53,633 bases of DNA from JBEHWX01 sp048498995. Its GTDB lineage: Bacteria; Bacteroidota; Ignavibacteria; OLB7. The stretch spans positions 1 to 53,633 of the forward strand of contig JBEHWX010000037.1 of the NCBI GenBank assembly GCA_048498995.1. The letters run 5' to 3'. Positions 42,110-51,254 of the stretch are shown piece by piece. The notes beneath the pieces were generated by a model. It ran no database searches. It had not been told where the DNA came from and was given only the letters and a program-made list of their open reading frames with translations. The position numbers and the translations under genes are program-made. Within the stretch, counting starts at the first letter, position 1, and every line of letters begins with the position of its first letter.

Positions 42110-42432
42110 TCGCTTTGTATACCGACCGTGAATCGCGAGCGTGACGAGCGTTCACGCGGTGTGACGACACGTAGCGCGGAGCGCCGGATGAACCCTCGAA
42201 ATCGGCGTGTGGGCGATGATCGCGCGGTTGGCACGCCGCTTATCTCTTCTGATTCCGTGCGGGCCTCTCCCGCCTCCGAAGCGATCATCTGCGACCGGTG
42301 GAGATCCTGGAGAGAGAGATGAGATGAACGGGACTCGGTTGCCGCGCAAGCGGGAACGATCCACATCAACGGTCGAAACGGTGTAGGAGAGATGGTGGCT
42401 CCGAACGGAAGGGGCCCGCAGCACAATGAATC

Positions 42433-42515
42433 GCGTGCGCGACGGACGACTCAGAGCTCCGTCCGAAACGCACGCTCCACGGCAGGGGTATATTCCGGGC
42501 CCCTGCCGGTTTTTT
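42433..42515 (+). ncRNA. structured element ending in a canonical Rho-independent terminator
   Basis: GCGTGCG (42433-42439) pairs with CGCACGC (42469-42475), enclosing an inner CGGAC/GTCCG stem. Directly downstream GGCAGGGG (42481-42488) pairs with CCCCTGCC (42500-42507) and is followed by GGTTTTTT, the best terminator with a T-tract in the window. There is no coding sequence on the plus strand for 500 bp upstream, so the terminator must end a non-coding transcript or read-through. The 5' end is unknown. Confidence 0.4.
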
Positions 42516-42634
42516 CCGACGCCGCCGATGCATGGCACGAGGACGACGCTCAGAGATCATTCGTATGTATGTGTTGAGATAACGAGGACCACGTGAGTTT
42601 CCGTCCCGGCGCGCAACGGCGCGGACCGGATCGA

Positions 42635-42663
42635 CGCCCGCCGAATCGCCCGATCGGCGGGCG
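42635..42663. terminator. 10-bp perfect hairpin in a gene-free region
   Basis: CGCCCGCCGA (42635-42644) and TCGGCGGGCG (42654-42663) are exact inverses with a 9-nt loop; TTACCGTTTCCC follows. It is the third terminator-like hairpin in the 1.1-kb gap 41906-42985. Beyond it, imperfect direct repeats around GTTCGG-CAGCCGCG (42717-42765) are the only other structure. Confidence 0.45.
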
Positions 42664-42985
42664 TTACCGTTTCCCGACGTGCCGGTGCCGGATGCGATAC
42701 GCCCGGATATGCCGCGTTCGGCCAGCCGCGCCCGGGCAGCCGCGTTCGGGCAGCCGCGCACGATTCGACGCGCCCGCTGTTGCCCGACGGCACGTTCCGG
42801 TCAGCCGGCATTTGCTTCCCGTAATTCTTCGATCTTCCATGATCACGGGAACTCTATCGACCTTCGGACTGTTCTTCGGATAGGGTGCCCGGAGAGCGGC
42901 CGTGGCATTCCCGGCGGATGCCCCCCTGCCGACGCGCTCCATTGCGCCGAATACGAAATAGCCGCTCCCGTCCGATTCGCGATTC

Positions 42986-44518
42986 ATGAAGGTATCCGAC
43001 GATCTCTTTCAGCTCATCAAGTCGCTCGACAAGAACGAGCGTCGCTACTTCCGCCTTTTCGCCTCGCTGCAGACCGGAAGCAAGCAGTACATGAAGCTGT
43101 TCGAGGCGATCGACGCCCAGCGGAGCTATTCCGAGGAGGAGATCCGCCAGCGCTTCGCCGACGAACAGTTCGTGCGCCAGCTCGCCGTGGCCAAGAACTA
43201 TCTCTACAACCTGATCCTCAAGTGCCTCGGGCTCTACCATTCCGGCAACGGCCAGGCGCTCGACCGGATGCTGCAGCACGCCGACCTGCTCCGCCGCCGC
43301 GCCCTCTACCGCCAGGCGCTGAAGATCGTGACGCGCGGCGAGCAGCTGGCCGAGGAATCCGGCGAGCTCGAGCGGCTGCTGATCTTCCTCGACGTGAAGC
43401 GCGGCCTCCAGCTCAGGATGATGCCGACCGTCTGGCGCCGCTCCCGCCCCGAGCACGAGGCGCGCGCGCGACGGACGATCGCGTTGCTCGAGCGGCGCAT
43501 GCTGACGGAGGATCCCTCGCCGGAGCCGACACCGGAGAAGGTCGAGGCCGGCGCGAAACTTATGATCCCGATCGACGACGATCTGATCATCGATCGCGCC
43601 TCCCGCTACCTGCAGGGCGAGGCCCGCGGCGACGCTCATCCCCTGGCCATCGCCGGCGTCGACGGCACCACGCGCGACGATCATCACGGCATCTCCCGCG
43701 ACGGCCAGGAGCGTGACGGCGACGGCCGTGACGGCCTAGATCACGACGGCATCGACCATGACGGCCGCGAGCGGGAGAAGGAGGGGGCGCATGGGACGGC
43801 CTCGCCGCTCTGGAGCGGGATGCCGGGGGAGGAGGAGGTGCCGAGGCAGGAATACCTGGAGGCGATACGGCGCGGCGATCGGACGCGGGCATTGAAGGCG
43901 CGCGGCCTGCTTGCGCTGCACGCCGCGACGACCGAGGCGGTGAAGGCGGGACTGCGCGTCGACGCCGAGGCGACGCTTCGGGTCGGCGATCTGCTGCGCG
44001 ACCTGCTGGAAGACTCCGTTTTCTGCGCAACCGACGGACATGCCGACGGAAAAGCTGACGACACCGCGGACTTCATCGAGCGCTGCGGCGCGAGGCTGGC
44101 GGTGCGCGACCTGCTCCACCTTCAACTGATGCATGGGCTTCGCGAGCTCGGACGCGGCCACGTTCCGGAAGCACTGGAGACGCTGGCCAGGCTTGCCCGG
44201 CACGCCGACTGCGCCGCGTTTCCGGCCGTTGCCTGTTCGGTCACCACGCTTCAGCCGCTGCTGCACGCGATGCTGGAGGAGCCCCGGCGCGCCGAGCGCC
44301 TGCTGGGAGCCGCGACCCGCGCGGCCGGCCGGAACGACGAGATCGGCCGCCTCATGGCGCCGATCGCCGACGCGCTCTCGGCGGCGGTGGCCGCCGCCGG
44401 GACCGACGCATGGAAAACCGCCATCACTCGCCTGAAATCAACGATTCCACCGCTTCCCGAGCTTCCCGGACTCTCCGAAGTCCTCGTCGTGGTTCTCGAC
44501 CGGCTCGCCCGCCCCTGA
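42986..44518 (+). CDS. large helical protein of unknown function with an Asp-Gly repeat insert
   Basis: The 510-aa product begins DDLFQLIKSLDKNERRYFRLFASLQTGSKQYMKLFEAID, an N-terminus I recall from Bacteroidota hypothetical proteins that continue, as here, with a helical VAKNYLYNLILKCLGLYH block. The C-terminal half is helical (RALKARGLLALHAATTEAV, RDLLHLQLMHGLRELGRGHVPEALETLARLARHA), reminiscent of TPR-like repeats. Between them, residues about 224-268 form a low-complexity insert built on D-G, R-D-G and H-D-G. No signal peptide or membrane segment. The response regulator gene follows after 164 bp in the same orientation. Function unknown. Confidence 0.75.
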   Translation: MKVSDDLFQLIKSLDKNERRYFRLFASLQTGSKQYMKLFEAIDAQRSYSEEEIRQRFADEQFVRQLAVAKNYLYNLILKCLGLYHSGNGQALDRMLQHADLLRRRALYRQALKIVTRGEQLAEESGELERLLIFLDVKRGLQLRMMPTVWRRSRPEHEARARRTIALLERRMLTEDPSPEPTPEKVEAGAKLMIPIDDDLIIDRASRYLQGEARGDAHPLAIAGVDGTTRDDHHGISRDGQERDGDGRDGLDHDGIDHDGREREKEGAHGTASPLWSGMPGEEEVPRQEYLEAIRRGDRTRALKARGLLALHAATTEAVKAGLRVDAEATLRVGDLLRDLLEDSVFCATDGHADGKADDTADFIERCGARLAVRDLLHLQLMHGLRELGRGHVPEALETLARLARHADCAAFPAVACSVTTLQPLLHAMLEEPRRAERLLGAATRAAGRNDEIGRLMAPIADALSAAVAAAGTDAWKTAITRLKSTIPPLPELPGLSEVLVVVLDRLARP

Positions 44519-44548
44519 TCGCGAGGCGATACTTCACGGAAGTGTCGC

Positions 44549-44580
44549 TTTGGATTCCAATCCAAACGAATGTATCATTG
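44549..44580 (+). promoter_or_regulatory. Bacteroidota-type promoter with overlapping 18-bp palindrome
   Basis: TTTG (44549-44552), a 20-bp spacer and TATCATTG (44573-44580) match TTTG-N19-21-TAnnTTTG with one mismatch. The -33 box is the first four bases of an 18-bp palindrome, TTTGGATT-CC-AATCCAAA (44549-44566). It lies about 105 bp upstream of the response regulator start, in an AT-rich stretch. The overlap suggests a repressor or autoregulatory operator. Confidence 0.5.
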
Positions 44581-44682
44581 GCGCGCGGAGGGATTTCATT
44601 TCTCCGCGATGTATTTCTGAATACCCTCGATTTTCCGCTTGAAGTACGACGGGCGGAAGATGGAGAGACAAGACGTGCCCAC

Positions 44683-45363
44683 ATGAGAATTCTCGTTGTC
44701 GAAGATGATGAAAACATCGCCAGCGTTATCCGACGCGGGCTCGTCGAGCAACATTACAGCGTCGATGTGGCCCCCGATGGCGAGGAGGGGCAGGACGCGG
44801 CCTGGAGCAACGATTACGACCTGATTATTCTGGACGTGATGCTCCCGAAAATCGACGGGTACTCTCTCTGCAAGATGCTGCGCGACGAGGGGCTGACCAC
44901 GCCGATCCTGATGCTCACCGCGCTCGGCGGCTCCAACGACGTGATCACCGGCCTCGATCAGGGGGCGGACGACTATCTGACCAAGCCGTTCGACTTCGGG
45001 GTGCTTCTTGCCCGCATCCGCTCGCTCACCCGACGTCGCTTCGAGACGAAGACCGCGGTGATCGAGATCAGCGATCTGAAGATCGACACGGCCAAGCGGA
45101 CCGTCGAGCGCAACGGACAGCCGGTGACCCTCACGGCGAAGGAATTCTCGCTGCTGGAATACTTCGTCATGAACAAGGGACGCGTCCTCACGCGCGAGGT
45201 GATAGCCGAGCATGTCTGGGATATCAACTTCGACCCGAAATCCAACGTGATCGAATCGCTCGTCCGCTTCCTCCGGCAGAAGATCGACAGAGATCACGAG
45301 GCACCGTTGATCCACACGGTGCGCGGCGTCGGCTATCGCTTCGACGACCGCGCCCTGGCCTGA
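44683..45363 (+). CDS. OmpR/PhoB-family response regulator
   Basis: The 226-aa regulator has an intact receiver: acidic pair in VVEDDEN (7-9), phosphoacceptor D51 in LIILDVMLP, T79 in MLTA and K101 in TKPF. The winged-helix output domain (about 125-222) includes VTLTAKEFSLLEYFVMNKGRVLTREVIAEHVWD and IHTVRGVGYRF. It binds DNA as a dimer after phosphorylation, most likely by the histidine kinase encoded 102 bp downstream. A promoter with an overlapping palindrome upstream suggests autoregulation. The ATG at 44683 starts exactly at the receiver's first strand. Confidence 0.95.
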   Translation: MRILVVEDDENIASVIRRGLVEQHYSVDVAPDGEEGQDAAWSNDYDLIILDVMLPKIDGYSLCKMLRDEGLTTPILMLTALGGSNDVITGLDQGADDYLTKPFDFGVLLARIRSLTRRRFETKTAVIEISDLKIDTAKRTVERNGQPVTLTAKEFSLLEYFVMNKGRVLTREVIAEHVWDINFDPKSNVIESLVRFLRQKIDRDHEAPLIHTVRGVGYRFDDRALA

Positions 45364-45464
45364 ACAGGTTCCACCCAGTTACTACGATATCTTCTCTTTG
45401 CTCCAGGTGGACACGCCGGGATTCCCTCCTCCCCGCCGGCTCCGACCATGGAGAAATATTCACG

Positions 45465-46634
45465 ATGCGCGTCCAGTACTCCCCCCTCTGGCGATACGCA
45501 CTCGCGCTGCTGTTGCCCACGGCGGCGCTGGCGGTCAAGTTGCTGCTCGGCGGCCTGCTGATCGACACGGCCCCCGCTCTGCTGCAGGTCACGTCGGTGA
45601 TGGTCGTGGCGATCGTTGCCGGATTCCTGCCGGGCGTGATGGCCACGGCCGTCAACGTGATCGGCTACGTTGCCCTGTTCGGACAGAGCAAGCCCTCCGG
45701 CGCCGTGGCGCTGCAGGCGGCGTTCTTCGCCGGCGAGGGACTGCTGATCTGCTGGCTCTGCACGTCGCGCTCCCGCTTCGAGCAGCGCGCCGAGAGCGAG
45801 CATCGCAACGCCCAGGAGGCGGAGCGCCGCGAGCGGGATCTGGCGCGCTCCAACGCCGAGCTGGCCGAGGCGGTCGCCGGCGCGCAGGCTCGGAAGGAAT
45901 GGCTCGAGAGGAGCAACGCCGCGCTGGAGCGGAGCAACAGGGATCTGGAGATCTACGCATCCGTGGCATCGCACGATCTTCAGGAGCCGCTCCGGAAAAT
46001 CGATTCCTTCGCCGGCCTGATCGCGCTCCGCTACCGCGATGCGCTCGGCGCCGACGGCCTCGGCTACCTCAAACGGATGGAGGACGCGGCCAACCGGATG
46101 CAGCGGCTGATCGATGATCTGCTGATGCTCGCCAGGGTCTCGGCCACGTCGGTCGAGCTCCGTCCGGTCGACCTCGGCGAGATCGCGACGCAGGTCGCCG
46201 GCGACCTCGAGATCCAGATCATCGAATCGGGAGCGCGCCTGGAGATAGGGGCGCTTCCCACGGTGCCGGCCGAGCCGACGCAGATGCGGCAGCTGCTGAC
46301 CAACCTCGTGGCCAACGCGCTCAAGTTCCGCCGGAGCGACACCCCTCCGGCGATACGGATCGCCTCGATTCCCGCGCGGACTCCAGGGCTCTGCTCCCTG
46401 GAGGTCGCCGACAACGGCATCGGCATCCCCCCGGAGCATCTCGACGGCATCTTCGAGCCGTTCCGGCGCCTGCATCCCCGCGGCAGCTTCGCCGGCTCCG
46501 GCATCGGCCTGGCGATCTGCCGGCGGATCGTGGAACTCCACGGGGGGACGATCGTCGCCAGAAGCACGCCGGGGAGCGGAAGCAGCTTCATCGTTTCTCT
46601 TCCCCTGATCTCACGAGCGCAGTCAAACGCATGA
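45465..46634 (+). CDS. membrane histidine kinase with DUF4118/MASE-like sensor region
   Basis: The 389-aa kinase has three or four N-terminal transmembrane helices (about residues 10-100) resembling the DUF4118 region of KdpD-type kinases, then a coiled coil rich in Glu/Arg (105-160). The DHp helix has H170 in YASVASHDLQEPLRKI, and the ATPase domain follows with N box LTNLVANALKF, G1 DNGIGIP and G2 GSGIGLAICRR. The ASHDLQEPLRKI form is typical of phytochrome-like and PAS kinases. There is almost no periplasmic domain, so the signal is probably membrane or cytoplasmic. It is the natural partner of the regulator at 44683. Confidence 0.93.
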   Translation: MRVQYSPLWRYALALLLPTAALAVKLLLGGLLIDTAPALLQVTSVMVVAIVAGFLPGVMATAVNVIGYVALFGQSKPSGAVALQAAFFAGEGLLICWLCTSRSRFEQRAESEHRNAQEAERRERDLARSNAELAEAVAGAQARKEWLERSNAALERSNRDLEIYASVASHDLQEPLRKIDSFAGLIALRYRDALGADGLGYLKRMEDAANRMQRLIDDLLMLARVSATSVELRPVDLGEIATQVAGDLEIQIIESGARLEIGALPTVPAEPTQMRQLLTNLVANALKFRRSDTPPAIRIASIPARTPGLCSLEVADNGIGIPPEHLDGIFEPFRRLHPRGSFAGSGIGLAICRRIVELHGGTIVARSTPGSGSSFIVSLPLISRAQSNA

Positions 46635-47037
46635 GCAGGCTCCCATTGCATACTCCGACCGCCACCGACGCACGGCCACGCCTGGCGCGCGCTTGCCCGG
46701 CCGGCATGCGCGTGTCGCGTTCATGCGGGCTCGCCGGAGCCCTCTCCTCGCTTCATCTCTCCGCCCCGCGCCGGTCCCGGCCGCGCGCGCGCGGCGTTTC
46801 GATGGCCGGCATCACCTCCGTCGATGCCCCTTCCCCATTCCCGGCTCCCTTCTCGTGGTCGTTCTCCACGCGGTCGACCAGGCGCGTGCCGGCGCCGACC
46901 GTCGGCGAATCCGTCGGCCGATCCCTTGATGGATCCCTTGGCGAATCCGTTGGCGAATCCGTTGGCGAATCCGTTGGCGGATCGCTCGCCGGCCGCCGTC
47001 TCATCGTCGAAACCACGGAGTCATTCTGATCGCCGCC
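46635..47037. repeat. intergenic region with 12-bp repeat, 7 units
   Basis: A run of 12-bp units (46904-46987) includes three exact copies of GGCGAATCCGTT (46940, 46952, 46964) and four variants. It ends 50 bp before the large PAS kinase. A reading frame starting at 46631, overlapping the kinase stop codon, spans the gap to 47029, but its product is low-complexity (repeated Gly-Glu-Ser-Val) and composition argues against a gene. Confidence 0.75.
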
Positions 47038-50000
47038 ATGATCTCTTCCCCGGTGCATGTTCTGATGGTCGACGACGACAAGGAGTACTACATCCTTGTC
47101 CGTGAGCTGCTGGTGCATGCCCGAGGCTCGTTCGAGGTCACCTGGGCCGATTCCTGCGCGGCCGCGCGCGGCATGATCGATCGGGGAGGATTCGACATCA
47201 TCCTGGTCGATTATCGTCTGGACGATGGCACCGGGGTGGACCTGCTGCAGTACGCCGGACGCGTGGGATCGACCGTGCCGATGATCATGCTCACCGGCAT
47301 GGACGACGAGGAGACGGAGATGGAGGCGATGCACGCCGGCGCCACCGACTATATCTACAAGGGGAGACTCGATATCCGGATCCTGGAGCGGACGCTCATG
47401 TACGCGCTCGAGCGGCAACGGATGACCGACGCGCTCAGGACCAGCGAGGAGCGCCTCCGCACGGTGGTCAGCAACGCTCCGGTGATCCTCTTCGCCACCG
47501 ATCTGAACGGCGTGATCACGCTGGCCGAGGGGCTCGGCCTGGCCGCGCTCGGCGTCTCCTCCGGCGAGCTGGTGGGACGGCATATCGGCGATATCCATGT
47601 GCACATGCCGGTGATCGAGCGGAACGTGCTCCGCGCGCTCGCCGGGGAGACCTTCAGCGAGGTGCTCCGCTTCGGCACCGTCACGCTGGACACCCGCTAC
47701 TCGCCGGCGCACGATCCCCACGGCAGAATCTCCGGCATGGTCGGCGTGGGGACCGATATCACCGCGCGCGTCCGCTCCGAGCGGGCCCTGCGCGAGAGCG
47801 AGGAGCACTTCCGCCGCCTGATCGAGAACGCCGAGGATATCATCGCCGTGCTCGAGGAGGATGGAACGATCCGCTACGACAGCCCGGCGGTCGGACGCGT
47901 GCTCGGCTACGGTCCGGCCGAGCTGGTGGGACGCTCCGCCTTCGAGCTGGTCCATCCGGACGAGCTCGATCAGGCGCTCGAGATGTTCGGTGATCTTCTG
48001 GCCGATCCCGGATCGACCCGCACCAGCACGCTCCGCTATCTCCACCGCGACGGCTTCTGGATCTGGATGGAGACCACCGGCACCAATCTGCTCCACGACC
48101 CGACGCTGCGCGGCGTGGTGGTCAACGCGCGCGACGTATCGGAGCGGCGGCGGATGGAGGAGGAGCGCGCCGCCGCGGTCAAGGCGCTCTCCGAGAGCGA
48201 GGAGAACTACCGGATCGTGGCCGAGACCGCCTCGGACGCGATCGTCACGATCGACGAGGAGGGAACGATTCTCTTCGTCAACAACGCCTCGGAGCGGATC
48301 TTCGGCTACCCGGTCGGCGAGCTGCTCGGCCGGAACATCTCGATGCTGATGCCCGAGAGGATGCGGGATCTCCACGGGCTCGGCGTCCACCGCTATCTCC
48401 GGACCGGCCAGCGCACGCTCGCCTGGGACGCCACCGTCCAGGTGGCGCGCCACGCGTCCGGCCGCGAGTTCCCGATCGAGATCTCGATCGCCGATTACCG
48501 CCGCGACGGACGCCACATGTTCACCGGCATCGCGCGCGACATCACCGAGCGGGTGCAGGCGCACCGGCGTCTGGAGGAGAGCCAGCAACTCAACGACGCG
48601 ATCCTCCAGTCGCTCTCGGCCCATATCGCGGTGCTCGACCGGGAGGGGCATATCGTGGCCGTCAATCAGGCGTGGGAGCGATTCGGCCTGGACAACGGAG
48701 CGTTCTCGCCGCTGGCGGCCACGCTCGGGGCCAATTACCTGGAGATCTGCGGTAACGGCGCCATCGCCGGCGCCGATGGGGCGGCCGAGGCGCGCGAGGG
48801 GATCGAGGATGTGCTGGCCGGACGGACCACCGAGTTCACCATCGAGTATCCCTGCCATTCGCCGAGCGAGCGCCGCTGGTTCCTCCTGTCGGTCACCGCG
48901 CTCAAGGCACATGGAGGGGCGGTGGTCTCCCACCTGGACATCACCGAGCAGAAGTCGGCCGACATGGCACGGCAGCAGAGCCAGGCACGCTTCCTCAGCT
49001 TCGTCAACAACAGCCCGGCCGTCTTCTATCTGAAGGATGAAAACGGACGCTACGTGCTGGCCAACGAGCATTTCGCCGAGCTCGTCGGCAAGGATGTCGA
49101 CGAGATCATCGGCACTACCGACGCCGATCACTGGCCGGCCGAGGTGGCCGACCGGTTCGTGGAGGCCGATCGCCGCGTGCGCGAATCCGGCAGGCCGGTC
49201 CAGACGCAGGACACGATCTCCGGCGAGCATGGGGACCGCCACTGGTTCACGATCAGGTTTCCCGCTCCCGGCGAGTCCGGCGAGATGCTCGTCGGCGGCG
49301 CCTCGATCGAGATCACCGAGCGCATCCAGGCCGAGGCCTCCCTCCGCAAGAGCGAGGAGCGATTCCAGCTGGTGACCCGCGCCACCAACGACGCCATCTG
49401 GGACTGGGATCTGGTGGACGACAACGTCTGGTGGAACGACAACGTCAGAACTCTCTTCGGCTACAATCCGGAGGAGATGACGAGCATGATCGACTTCTGG
49501 TACCAGCGGATCCATCCCTCCGATCAGTCGCGCGTGGTCACCCGGCTCCACGCCGCGATCGACAGCGGCAGCCGGTTCTGGACCGACGACTACCGTTTCC
49601 TCCGGGGCGACGGCAGCTATGCCTATGTCTTCGATCGCGGCTACGTGCTGCACGACCAGGGACGGCCGGTGCGCATGATCGGCGCCATGGTCGACATCAC
49701 CGAGCGGAAGAACGTGGAGGAGGCGCTGCGCGACAGCGAGACCAAGTACCGCCGCATCGTCGAGACCTCGCAGGAGGGGATCGTGGTGACCGATGCCGCG
49801 GGGATGATCACCTTCGCCAACGCGCGCCTGGCCGAGCTCCTCGGCTACTCCGTCGAGGAGATGCTCCACACCGCCTACGCCGACTACATGGACGACGACG
49901 GACGGAGCCTGGCGCGGGGCAAGGCCAACCGCCGCCGCGAGGGAATCGCCGAGCAGTACGATTTCAAGTTCATCAGAAAGGATGGCAGCCCGGTCTGGAC

Positions 50001-50865
50001 CATCGTCTCGGCCAATCCGGTCTTCGCCAAGGATGGCTCCATCGTCGGCTCGCTCGGCATGATCGCCGACATCACCGACCGGAAGCGGGCCGAGGAGGCG
50101 CTCCAGGAGGCGCACGACGAGCTGGAAGTCCGCGTGGCCGAGCGCACCGCGGAGATCGTGCAGGTGATGGCGCGCCTGGAGGAGGCGCACAAGGTGCAGA
50201 AGCGCTTCGTGGCCGATGCCTCCCACGATCTGCGCACGCCGCTGACGGTGGTGCAGGCGGAGGTGGACCTGCTCCTTCAGCAGAAGGGGATGCCGGCTGA
50301 GAACCGGCGCTCGCTTCTGCGCGTGGCCGCCGAGACCAAGCGTCTCAATTCGATCAGCAACGATCTGCTGCTGCTGGCCACGCTCGATGCCCGCAGCGAC
50401 GAGACCGAGGTCCGCACGCTGGAGCGGCTGGACGAGCTGCTCCTGGAAGCGGTCGCGAACCTGGCGACGCTCGCCCAGGAGAAGCGGCTGGCCTGGAGCA
50501 TCCAGATCGACGAGCCGATCGAGCTGCTGTGCGATCCCTCCTCGCTCGACCGCGCCATCACCAACGTGCTCGACAACGCGATCAAATATTCCCTGGATGA
50601 TTCGGTGGTCACCGTCACGCTCGAACGGCGCGACGGCATGGCGCTCGTCACCGTGGCCGACGGCGGCATGGGCATTCCGTCGGAGGATCTTCCGAAGATC
50701 TTCGACCGCTTCTACCGGAGCGATCTCACGCGCAGCACGCCGGGCACCGGACTCGGGCTGGCGATCGTCAAGGCGGTGGTCGAGGCGCACGGCGGCACCA
50801 TCGTGATCGAATCGAAAACCGGCGTCGGCACGACCGTGCAGCTGGCGTTCCCCTGCCGTCCGTAA
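47038..50865 (+). CDS. REC-7xPAS hybrid sensor histidine kinase
   Basis: The 1275-aa soluble protein starts with a receiver domain (D11-D13 acidic residues in MVDDDKE, phosphoacceptor D58 in IILVDYRL, T86, K108). I count seven PAS domains beginning near residues 140, 260, 392, 520, 648, 775 and 905, most opening with E-x-x-x-R-x-x-x-E-x-A or similar and closing with DITER-type linkers. A coiled coil leads to a DHp helix with H1063 (DASHDLRTPLTV) and a complete ATPase domain (ITNVLDNAIKYS, GTGLGLAIVKAV). It has no membrane segments. The N-terminal receiver suggests it is itself the target of another kinase. It is paralogous to the next gene. Confidence 0.93.
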   Translation: MISSPVHVLMVDDDKEYYILVRELLVHARGSFEVTWADSCAAARGMIDRGGFDIILVDYRLDDGTGVDLLQYAGRVGSTVPMIMLTGMDDEETEMEAMHAGATDYIYKGRLDIRILERTLMYALERQRMTDALRTSEERLRTVVSNAPVILFATDLNGVITLAEGLGLAALGVSSGELVGRHIGDIHVHMPVIERNVLRALAGETFSEVLRFGTVTLDTRYSPAHDPHGRISGMVGVGTDITARVRSERALRESEEHFRRLIENAEDIIAVLEEDGTIRYDSPAVGRVLGYGPAELVGRSAFELVHPDELDQALEMFGDLLADPGSTRTSTLRYLHRDGFWIWMETTGTNLLHDPTLRGVVVNARDVSERRRMEEERAAAVKALSESEENYRIVAETASDAIVTIDEEGTILFVNNASERIFGYPVGELLGRNISMLMPERMRDLHGLGVHRYLRTGQRTLAWDATVQVARHASGREFPIEISIADYRRDGRHMFTGIARDITERVQAHRRLEESQQLNDAILQSLSAHIAVLDREGHIVAVNQAWERFGLDNGAFSPLAATLGANYLEICGNGAIAGADGAAEAREGIEDVLAGRTTEFTIEYPCHSPSERRWFLLSVTALKAHGGAVVSHLDITEQKSADMARQQSQARFLSFVNNSPAVFYLKDENGRYVLANEHFAELVGKDVDEIIGTTDADHWPAEVADRFVEADRRVRESGRPVQTQDTISGEHGDRHWFTIRFPAPGESGEMLVGGASIEITERIQAEASLRKSEERFQLVTRATNDAIWDWDLVDDNVWWNDNVRTLFGYNPEEMTSMIDFWYQRIHPSDQSRVVTRLHAAIDSGSRFWTDDYRFLRGDGSYAYVFDRGYVLHDQGRPVRMIGAMVDITERKNVEEALRDSETKYRRIVETSQEGIVVTDAAGMITFANARLAELLGYSVEEMLHTAYADYMDDDGRSLARGKANRRREGIAEQYDFKFIRKDGSPVWTIVSANPVFAKDGSIVGSLGMIADITDRKRAEEALQEAHDELEVRVAERTAEIVQVMARLEEAHKVQKRFVADASHDLRTPLTVVQAEVDLLLQQKGMPAENRRSLLRVAAETKRLNSISNDLLLLATLDARSDETEVRTLERLDELLLEAVANLATLAQEKRLAWSIQIDEPIELLCDPSSLDRAITNVLDNAIKYSLDDSVVTVTLERRDGMALVTVADGGMGIPSEDLPKIFDRFYRSDLTRSTPGTGLGLAIVKAVVEAHGGTIVIESKTGVGTTVQLAFPCRP

Positions 50866-51254
50866 GCCCAGGCTACCGGCCCGTGTCCCCCGCTCCCGGC
50901 GGCGGCCCGCGCTTCAGGCGGCGGCCACGCGCTTCAGGCCGCGGCTCTGTCGAACAGATGGTTACGCTCGCGGCTCCCGCCCGCGGGCTCCCAAGGCACG
51001 ATCCGTCATCTGCGTATCATCTCGATACGGTAGATTTCCCGCGCTCTCCTGTCCGGATCGGCGATTCCACCCCCGTAGTGTCGGGTGCCGATCAGGACCC
51101 TTGTCCCATGCGCCGACCCCTCCCACCCTTTCCCCGCGGAAAGGGCAAGGCCGCTATTACCGTGCACGTCGAGGTCACATCTCCCCAGGCAGTTGCCCTG
51201 CCGGGAATGTCTCCTTCGCTCCGTCGTGTCCGACTTCGACTTCAGGCCTTTTCT
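50866..51254. other. intergenic region with hairpins and a promoter-like box
   Basis: No gene is visible. Two near-identical CGCGCTTCAGGCNGCGGC units (50910-50945) recall the loop of the REP-like elements at 21.6 kb. CCCTTTCC/GGAAAGGG (51126-51145, loop CCGC) is a perfect 8-bp hairpin. TAGATTTC (51031-51038) matches seven of eight bases of the Bacteroidota -7 box, about 220 bp before the next start. Confidence 0.45.

Noticed and set aside
46631..47029. 132-codon frame overlapping the histidine kinase stop codon by ATGA
   Set aside because: Its spacing looks operon-like, but the product is Pro/Arg/Ser low-complexity followed by a 12-bp repeat reading Gly-Glu-Ser-Val; I found no sign of selection.
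46753..50790. Open minus-strand frame of more than 1300 codons opposite the PAS kinase
   Set aside because: The product is Arg/His/Gly/Asp-rich without any domain, while the plus strand encodes clear REC, PAS and kinase motifs. It is a by-product of high third-position GC.
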